From Bugula neritina (lineage: Eukaryota; Bryozoa; Gymnolaemata; Cheilostomatida; Bugulidae): a DNA stretch of 64,000 nt. The notes under the pieces are model-generated. The model saw nothing but the letters and a program-made list of their open reading frames with translations, had not been told where the DNA came from and did no database searches. The stretch is from positions 25,343,628-25,407,627 of the forward strand of contig OZ037767.1 of assembly GCA_964035545.1 (NCBI GenBank), in the 5' to 3' direction. The translations under genes were made by a program, and so were the position numbers. Every line of letters starts with the position of its first letter. The stretch's first letter is position 1. Positions 56,501 through 64,000 of this stretch are shown here, piece by piece.

Positions 56501-58746
56501 CAAGTGCCCCGACTACTTTGAATCTAAAAAAGCTGCTTTTGCTAAAATAGCATTTGGGTGTATCATTGGTGAGCTATGCAAGTGCTACCTAAAAATTTTG
56601 GAAGTTAGTTGTTATACTAATAATACTATGTTAGTGATAATTTTGGTAGTTATTGTATATGTAAGCCCTGCTGATCATCAACATAAGACTAGAGAATAAT
56701 CTGAATAAATTATCAGTTCCTAATGACTACCAGTCAGGAAATCAGTTAAGCAAGTAATAGAGCTAGTTAATACAACTCAATTAATACCCATCATGAAAAC
56801 TAATTCATTTTCAAGCCATGCAATAAGCAATACGAGCTCAAAAATTTATTGTTTTCTCATAATATTTTAATTGTTGACGATAATTGGGACAGACAGAACA
56901 TTAGGAGTCCAGCATTTAAACAAAATTAGTGAAATTCAGGCAGGTAAGATTGCAATATTAATATATTACGTTAGTTCTTATACTAGTAGTTTATATTATA
57001 AAATTATGAAATATGCCTTCATTTTCTCAGTTTGCAAATCACAAATTTGAGGCTTTTAGGTAAAGTATTGAAATGTGGAGCTTCTTCTTTCTTAGAGACT
57101 ACAACACTACCCTTTACCACTAGTGCAGCTACTACAGTTTCAGAAAAAGATTCTTCAAAAGGGACGCTACCTGACCGAACTTCGACTACACTGTCCTCAC
57201 CAAGTAATGTTGACGATTCTGAGGTTAAAGATCCAAAGAAAAGTACTAACAAGAATGGTGTGTTTGCTTCTACAGTGAATACTTTAGACTGTGATCTCAA
57301 ATTGGTGGCACCCAACAAATTTTAGCTTAGAATACAAATATCTGGGCTTTAAATTATAATGTCCCAGTACTTATTATTTAATTTTGTAAACATATGAGTC
57401 ATAGATATCTTTATCTAAACAAATTATCCCCTGCACCCTGTTGACATCTTTTGTATTAAAGTATGCCTGCTACTAGATCAGGCTGGTAATGCTTTGCAAA
57501 CTCCAGTAAAGTTGAAACCTACAAGAAATTATATATTTATAACCAAAATGAGTGGCAGAGTGTACACTGCATGTCCATGTGGTTTAGCTCAAAAAGATGT
57601 ATTAAAACAAGTCCTTTTTTTTAAAAGTACATATGTAAATATTATTTAATTATGCACATGTGATACAGCAGCTAAAAAAATTTAATATTTGATATGCTAT
57701 AATATAATTTTTTATTATATACAGTTATACTATATACCAGGTAATTTATATGCAAGTTAGTTCCAACTTTTTTTATATTTAATTGCAGCAAAAACAATTA
57801 AAATTGTATTTTCTACTTTTTTGTCTTGCATATTTGCTAGATGTTGGAATGGTGATAGGCCTGTCTGTAGCTGGAGGAATACTGATTATAATCATAGTGG
57901 TGGCTATAGCCGTGTTTACTGTCAGGACCAGTCAGAAGTGAGTATCATTTGCTGCAATCAGTATCATTCTGTAATTTAGCTATAATTTTATAGTTAGTTG
58001 CTATGGAGATAATTTAACTCTCACACATTCTGCTGCTACAACAAAGAACTGCAATGAAGATCTGCTTTTCTAGAAAAAGCAGTATGACTACTATTGTCTG
58101 ATTTATATAGAATACAATTGGTTTACAATCTATAAAGGCAGTAGCATATGCAGGCATTCTGGCAACAAAATAGTCAAACGTATCATTTGGCAACTTTTTC
58201 TCTGATTTGCTATGGCATTGTTTTTAAATAACAATGATAGCAGGTAAGCATTATGGTTATTAACAATCTATTTCCACATAAGAGAAAGTATTACCGCATC
58301 ATGAATTTTGTAGACAAAGTGCAAGCAGCCAATCACAGAACAGTACCAAAACCTTGGCATCATCAGACATAGAAAGCTCACCAGCAGACAACACTGCTCA
58401 ACATACTGCAGATGTCTATGGGTTTGAAAAACCAAATGCAAGCCAACAAGAACGCCTTCAAAGGAGAAATGACAACATCAAACGTAACTTGTCGTTCAAA
58501 TCTGAAGAATCCAAAAACAAACGACCGTCCAAACTAAGTAAAAGTAAGCATAGAAGTAAGTCATCTTCTACTGACCAGCTAAACTCTAACAACTCTAACA
58601 ATAAAGCTGAGTCAGCAGTAGCAAGCGAACCAGACAAGGATGAGAGTACAACTCCTGCTCAACAATCTGGAGAAGAAACTAGTAAGTCTTCCAATACGCC
58701 AAGAACAGAATCAAACGTAACAGAGCATCATTTAGATAAAATTTAA
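50506..58746 (+). CDS. Type I membrane protein with a SUEL-type lectin-like domain, 357 residues
   Basis: Six exons (50506-50539, 55569-55672, 56325-56568, 57096-57257, 57841-57937, 58314-58746) join to 1074 nt. The ATG begins a signal peptide (MKTYLFGLFLLGAAVLSKATS) split by a 5-kb first intron. Residues about 22-127 carry seven or more cysteines with the pattern CSGGCCTEPNKILCEE, VLESCDGKQTCTLE and DIKCPD...AKIAFGCI. These match the C..g.qsC.v and final Y.C parts of SUEL / galactose- or rhamnose-binding lectin domains. A Thr/Ser-rich, probably O-glycosylated stalk follows (about 128-181), encoded by its own exon. One transmembrane helix comes next (VGMVIGLSVAGGILIIIIVVAIAVF, about 183-207, continuing into a VRTSQK stop-transfer). 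The ~140-residue cytoplasmic tail is rich in Ser, Lys and Asn, has KSKHRSKSSSTD and ends EHHLDKI. Such proteins occur as cell-surface or adhesion receptors. Whether it binds sugar is not known; the first part of the canonical SUEL motif is weak. Confidence 0.83.
51625..51730. repeat. ~33-bp degenerate tandem repeat, about three copies
   Basis: Units of the form CAAACTTGACAGTTTGCAGT followed by GACTCTAGAGT recur in the first intron of the SUEL-type gene. Confidence 0.6.
53901..54163. mobile_element. MITE with ~50-bp terminal inverted repeats
   Basis: The left end (53901-53948) contains GCCGTAACAGCAAATATCAG followed by CCATTTTTA. The right end (about 54111-54163) contains the exact inverse complement of the same blocks (TAAAAATGG CTGATATTTGC TGTTACGGC), and CTGAG/CTCGG mark the inner ends. 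Shorter nested hairpins lie inside: ATCAAGCACTGCTTGAT, and ATTGGACA paired with TGTCCAAT. There is no ORF. No clean target-site duplication is visible. It sits in the first intron of the SUEL-type gene. Confidence 0.78.
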
Positions 58747-60467
58747 ATCATATTCAGTGTATGAAGATTCTCACCTATCGCCGCTCTATCCTGTTTGGGT
58801 AGCGGGATTCAGTATATGAATATGATTATTGCATATCAATGTATGAACCGCTATATGCATGCATTTCATTGCTCACCCCTAAAGATCTTGGTTCAAAGCA
58901 GATGAAGCAGTTTGTAGTACTAATCAATTTCATCCGATTACTTCTTGAAGTTTTGAATACCAGCTCCTTCATAGTAAAGTACTTATAGAGCCTGACGCTG
59001 TATTAAGACTGGATTATTATTATACATGTAGTTATATACTGTAATATACATATATACGCCCACTCAGTTTTTTTGTGACTTCCATATTACATTTTGAATT
59101 GCTTTGGTTATATATGGAATGATCTCTGCCAAAATGTTGCCAACTGATTTTAAATGCTCAAACATTTGAACAATTATTTACATGTTATTTTCACACATGT
59201 GTTTCACTTTATCCATCCAAATAGTATGGTGGTGAAAGTTTTACTCTCCTTGGTTTACTGATTCGATATAATAGATATCTACATTTTAAATCCTTAATAT
59301 GCAAGCAATACAAGTGATGCCAACTAACATGTTGATTTTATGCATTACTATTACATACGTGAAATACAAATGCATTTATATATCATTTGTATCTCGAGTT
59401 TTACACATGTGCAGCCATCAGAACATAATATTGTGCCAGTAAATTATTAATTGATAACTTTACAGAAGAATCATAATTAAAATTAAATGTTACAATATTA
59501 CACTCTGAAATAGTTTTTACATCATGTAGCTATTCCAGCAAGGATGTTTTCAAGGACAATGTACGCTCTCACGCACACAGAATTACTCCAATGAGACTCG
59601 ACACATCCAGCTGCAAGCACCATTCGAATGGATCGAAGCACCAAAAACTTGCTATGGGTAGTCACATATAACTTGATTTGCTCCAAAATTACTTTCCTTT
59701 CAACTTTGAGTTGCAGATTAAAAAAAACCTGCATTGCATTTCTTTCTGATAAATACAAGATCTTAGATCTGAGTATACATACTTTTAGCATTTTCTTTGC
59801 AGCAAGTATTAAAGTGATTTTTTTACCCTCAGAAGCTGACAAAAAGCCGCACAGAAATAACTTGTTAAAAAGTTAGTTTGAGTTTTAAGCTAAAACTTCA
59901 AATGCATGTCTATATTTTCAAGTAATGCAAAAGTTGGGACACATATAAAAATATACTACAGCTGAGTGTAGAAGCAGAGACAAGAAAACTAACTCTCCAT
60001 ATTAGGGTACTAGTAACTACATGCTGATCACCCCTGCAACACTGTAAAAATTGTCGCATGCATAATATTAAAAATCAGTTTGCTAAATTCAACAAAAGCA
60101 CACATGCAATAAATAAATATTAAATTATGACACACAGTTGAATGAATTCTCAGACAGATACAGCAGATGAAAAACTTCAATTTGGCCCCAAGTGAGTACC
60201 GGGTGGTAACTTATTGGATACTAGGAGGCCTTGAGTAGATACAGGTAAAATTCAGCTGGTCCCATGTATAAGATTGTACAAACTGAACAGATAAGAAATT
60301 GTTTACATCACACAATTAGAGCATAAAATAAAAAATATTTAAAATTGAAGACAGGAAGATTTTCTATTCAATGGATGGTTACACTGCCGCGTAATTCAAC
60401 TGCAGATTTCAACATTCTTATGATGCAAGATTTCAGTGGGAATGACTCGATTAAAATCAGAAGCTCT
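58747..60467. other. Convergent spacer between the SUEL-type gene and CEP57
   Basis: Both flanking genes end here (stop at 58746 on plus and 60468 on minus). The open frames at 59522-59842 and 59628-59876 overlap on opposite strands and show no splice or domain support. AT-rich with no other recognised feature. Confidence 0.45.
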
Positions 60468-63400
60468 TCAATTGGTCCAGTGAAGGTCGTCAGGTTTTAA
60501 CCTCGTTTTCAAAGTTTTCATCGTATTCAGTGTCCTGAGGTTTTCCTGTCTACTCGGTGGCCGGCATTCCTGAACCCGATCAGCTCGGCAGCCCTTAGTT
60601 TTTATTGTAGTGGTAACCTGCAGAAAGACACAAGCTTAGTATTAGCAATCTGCAGATAGAAGTATGTTCATTAATAGCAATCTGCAGATAGAAGTATGTT
60701 CATCTGTAGATAGAAGTAATAGCAATCTGAAGATAATAAACATAATATTATTCTTAGTAAGTAAAATGACACAAACAGTAATAAGAATAAACTGTAGATA
60801 GAAGTTTAGTAAATAGCAATCTGAAGAGAGAAGTAAAAGCAATCTGTAGATAGAAGTAGGTTCCATAATAGCAATCTGTAGAAGTAAGTTCAGTAATAAC
60901 GCATTTTACAGAGAGAAGTTCAAAAATAAAAATGAGAGGGCTTTGAGATAAAAATTCTGTTGTTAATATTTGCAAGTTCTTTAACATCTAAAATGTCCGA
61001 GCAACATAAACTCAAGTAAAATAAACAGATATTTGGAGCTAGTCTTGACAACAGAATAGTTTTCAGTACTAACTACTAGCAAATACTGCACTACATGTCA
61101 AATAACACATGTAAATACATTACATTAAATATTAATTTTACTATGAACAATGGCACAATCATACTGAAGAAAAGGGAGATAACTCTCAAATAAAGCAGAG
61201 AGCTCAATTCCCTCAACTTCCACAATTTTCAAGATTTATTCAGCAACGCCCATCAGCACAGTACACATTTTCCACCCCGTGGATAAAAAGTCTCTACGAT
61301 CCAGTTTTAGAATAACATCCACACAGTTGTGATTTATTTCCGAGCATTAGTGAGTGTACAAAGATAGTGCAGCTAGTTATGTATACAATTTTTATCTCAT
61401 TGACTACCAAGTTCCTGAAATGCTGAGAGAAAAGGGTGGGGTTAGAGAAGCCCACATCACATCTAAACAAACTAACCTGTACTTCACCTGTAGTGGAAGA
61501 GCTTGGCACTTTGTAGGCATTCCTTGCTTGCATTGACTTGGAACTGCTCGAGTCCGGCTTGTTTCTTTTCTCATTGAGCTAACAACAACATTGTAAGGAC
61601 GTTGAAATATTGAAGAGTGACTGCTTATTTTTATGGAGCATGTTGGAGGAATAGATTAAAGTCACATTCTTTAGGCTGCCAATAATTAACTACTTTATTT
61701 AATTTAAGAGTTTTTAAAAACGAACACATAGCTAACATACTGCAGCAATCGCCAAATTTTAGTCATCAGTTAATAGCGCTTGTCATGACTTGAATCCAAC
61801 TCGTACACCTTAATCTGAAAACATTTCTTACCACCTTATTCTGAATGCATACACTATACACCTTATTCTGAATACATAAACTACACACATTATTTTGAAT
61901 GCATAAACTACACACCTTATTCTGATAGGCACCAAGCCTTGCTATTTGCTCAGCTTTAGTGGACATTCTAATCTCCAGTTTTTCTATTTCATGCTGAATC
62001 TCTGCTGCCAGTGCTGCCGTGACAGCTGAGTCACACTCTCTAGTCAGCTCATGATGCTCCCTGTAAACAAAGGGTCAAGGTCAAAGCTGGAAACGTGAAA
62101 TTTTATTTGTTTTTCATGGAGTCTTTCTTATTTTTTTCAATGCAGCATCAATTATATACAGATTTTACAGTACTGAAAATATTTCATTAAATTTCTTTTA
62201 TTAATATTTTCATGTGAATTTTTAGTAAAACAAAACATCAGATGGGTCATTTTACTTAATTTAGTACACACTGGATATCTTCAGTTTTTGGCTATTTTTC
62301 ACAATTTAGCTGGTAATGAACATGGTTCTTTGGTCAAAACTAGTAAAACATCAATAAATACACCTAAATAATCAAAGTTCTTTTTAATTTTGCTTCATTT
62401 CCCATGTTTTTCCCTAATTATTCAGCTAGTTTTGGTTACGGATCGTTACGGTTTTTTCGTAACGGTCTGCACATATAGAATATTAGGTGCATATGACAAT
62501 GACCTGTGCTTTAATGTTGGGGAATCCCCTCCCAACCTTTTCTGTTATGCGTAGTTAAAACCAGCACATAAAAATACCACGTATAGTAAATTTCAGTGGA
62601 TTTTGAGCAAACTTTAATGTTGGGTCATAATTTGCTGGTGTGTACTAAATGAAGTAAACTGACACAGATTCTAATAAATAAGAACCAGAACTTTCATGTA
62701 GCTACAAATACATGCTCGAAATGACACTTTAATAACACAAAATTCAAACTAGTAGCAATTTTCAAAAATTGTGGCTGCAATGTTTTTCCTCCCCTCTCCC
62801 ACATTAGCTTAATAGTGGAAGCCTTGAAGCACAAGCAGCACATTTGTGGGTATCTGGTATATATAGCGCTATTACGTTACACACTAGTGATGTAGCTGCT
62901 TACGCTGACATGTGGGTGTACTCCTCCGCCAGTTGATCCATCATGTCCTGCAGCTCACATTCACTCTCGCTGTTATCTGTGGCTGTAGATGACACGATGA
63001 GTTTGGGACGGTTAGCGCAACGCTTCGATCTCGGAGGAGCTGATCGGGGGCGGCGTCTGTCCGCAGCGGCAGCACACAGGTCGGGATTATGACTCTTCAT
63101 CTTGGCTATCACGTTCTGCACATTGGTGCCCACCCGGTGACTAGGGGCTGTTGACTAAACCAAATATTGAACGGAATAATTATTAATAAGGAGAACAATT
63201 GGTAAATATAATTTCAGAATACAATAAGTAAAAAATAATTTTACAATTACAATTAGTAATTAGTTATGTATGATTCAGTGAATTAGCGTAACAGTAAAAT
63301 CTTAGTAACAAATTGGATAACATTATCATGTCTCCCCATATGCTAATTCAGTCAAGATTGTGTGCAGGATGCATGTCGCAGGACTTACTTGGCCGACAAC

Positions 63401-63583
63401 AAATGGAATATCAGCTAGGTTTAGCCTGTAGTGCTGTCCGGGCACAGGGTGGGGCGGTTTACACTTTTTAGGACGGCGCCTCTTTTTCTGCTTTGCTGGA
63501 GAATCAGGCTTATGTTTGTTGGGGGAGACGGGAGGGGAAAGCTTGTCTATGAGTATCTGATTTGTCTTTGCTGCACTCCGTAG
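60468..63583 (-). CDS. CEP57: CEP57 family centrosomal protein, C-terminal part
   Basis: Five minus-strand exons (63389-63583, 62904-63154, 61916-62060, 61477-61578, 60468-60617) join in phase to 843 nt; the N-terminal part lies beyond the right edge. CEP57 (translokin) is a microtubule-binding pericentriolar protein. Its N-terminal coiled coil targets the centrosome and its C-terminal coiled coil binds microtubules; only the latter is here. The segment begins with a basic Lys/Pro stretch (SPAKQKRRRPKKCKPPHP). It then shows the family hallmark HYRLNLADIPFVVGQ, then STAPSHRVGTNVQNVIAKMK, as I recall for vertebrate CEP57/CEP57L1. The coil EYTHMSAEHHELTREC plus EIEKLEIRMSTKAEQIARL corresponds to the microtubule-binding coil. 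The end RQENLRTLNTMKTLKTRLK then DDLHWTN* corresponds to the vertebrate ...LQLLKDMQ...CWDY terminus. CEP57 and CEP57L1 cannot be told apart in an invertebrate that may have only one copy. Confidence 0.9.
60640..60925. repeat. CEP57: ~33-bp degenerate tandem repeat with acceptor-like cores
   Basis: Repeats of AATAGCAATCTGCAGATAGAAG with variable spacers, starting ~23 nt upstream (transcript sense) of the last CEP57 acceptor. On the minus strand each better copy reads TTCTATCTGCAGATTGC, similar to the real acceptor TTTCTGCAG. Confidence 0.75.
61830..61925. repeat. CEP57: 27-bp tandem repeat duplicating the CEP57 exon end and donor
   Basis: On the minus strand, CAGAATAAG|GTGTGTAG at the exon end (61916) is followed by TTTATGCATT. 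The unit then repeats as CAAAATAATGTGTGTAG, CAGAATAAGGTGTATAG and CAGAATAAGGTGGTAAG at 27-bp spacing. The frame stays open through all copies (repeat peptide VCSLCIQNK). Confidence 0.85.
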
Positions 63584-63693
63584 CTACCAACAAACATGTC
63601 AGTCTATACCAAGCAGAGAGCGAAAAAGAAACTATTTTAAAAAAAATTCCAAGAATAAATATTTGAAGAAATAATTTTATGATAGAATCCCGA

Positions 63694-64000
63694 TACATCC
63701 AGCTAGCCTACAGTTACACACATATCCAGCTAGCCTACAGTTACACACATATCCAGCTAGCCTACAGTTACACACATATCCAGCTAGCCTACAGTTACAC
63801 ACACATCCAGCTAGCCTACAGTTACACACACATCCAGCTAGCCTACAGTTACACACATATCCAGCTAGCCTACAGTTACACACATATCCAGCTAGCCTAC
63901 AGTTACACACATATCCAGCTAGCCTACAGTTACACACACATCCAGCTAGCCTACAGTTACACACACATCCAGCTAGCCTACAGTTACACACATATCCAGC
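63694..64000. repeat. CEP57: 27-bp minisatellite, at least 11 copies, cut by the window edge
   Basis: The unit CAGCTAGCCTACAGTTACAC plus ACATATC or ACACATC runs to the last base. It lies in the CEP57 intron upstream of exon 63389-63583. The 27-bp period keeps one minus-strand frame open as (VCNCRLAG[CY])n, but that frame ends in a stop at 63677 with no exon structure. Confidence 0.95.

Noticed and set aside
59522-59876. Two overlapping frames on opposite strands between the SUEL-type gene and CEP57
   Set aside because: They mirror each other, lack domains and have no splice support.
63677-63991. Cys-rich repeat protein (VCNCRLAG)n on the minus strand
   Set aside because: The open frame is a by-product of the 27-bp period; it has no start context, splice sites or non-repeat coding sequence.

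Overview
This is animal nuclear DNA: AT-rich, intron-rich, with GT-AG introns, simple repeats, minisatellites, tRNA-derived SINE fragments, MITE-like foldback elements and a decayed LINE. The gene content (a dissatisfaction/tailless-type NR2E nuclear receptor, a TRIM-like protein, CCDC150 and CEP57 homologues, and a SUEL-type lectin domain on a membrane protein) fits a protostome invertebrate. A lophotrochozoan such as a mollusc, bryozoan or brachiopod is my inference and is not proven. I assembled eight multi-exon gene models by hand from splice signals and frame continuity. Seven are complete and one (CEP57) runs off the right edge.

Layout, left to right. 0-2.9 kb: mostly non-coding, with one weak candidate first exon (minus, 1622-1696). 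2.9-10.2 kb (minus): a ten-exon gene for an unrecognised 513-residue charged protein; a ~265-bp GT microsatellite lies 11-16 nt beyond one of its donors. 11.7-12.8 kb (plus): a TATA-driven two-exon gene for a 102-residue secreted protein with neuropeptide-precursor features. 12.8-15.8 kb: intergenic, with SINE heads. 16.0-19.7 kb (minus): a three-coding-exon gene for an unrecognised 296-residue protein with one N-terminal membrane segment. 19.8-23.6 kb: AT-rich intergenic with a foldback repeat. 23.6-27.6 kb (plus): the NR2E receptor. 28.2-41.4 kb (minus): CCDC150 (25 coding exons, 1127 residues). The receptor and CCDC150 are tail-to-tail with poly(A) signals about 30 bp apart. 41.4-44.3 kb: intergenic with a LINE reverse-transcriptase relic. 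44.3-48.6 kb (plus): a RING/B-box/coiled-coil protein with a propeller-like C-terminus. 48.6-50.5 kb: intergenic with a MITE flanked by a target-site duplication. 50.5-58.7 kb (plus): a type I membrane protein (signal peptide, SUEL-like domain, Ser/Thr stalk, TM, cytoplasmic tail), with another MITE in its 5-kb first intron. 60.5-64 kb (minus): the 3' part of CEP57.

The genes do not form a pathway. Two (CEP57, CCDC150) are coiled-coil proteins, CEP57 being centrosomal; the others act in transcription, ubiquitin signalling, secretion or at the cell surface. The most unusual recurring pattern is that tandem repeats sit against splice sites. In at least two genes the array unit contains a copy of the real exon-end/5' splice site, so that runs of decoy donors follow the authentic one; in CEP57 the 27-bp unit keeps the reading frame open.
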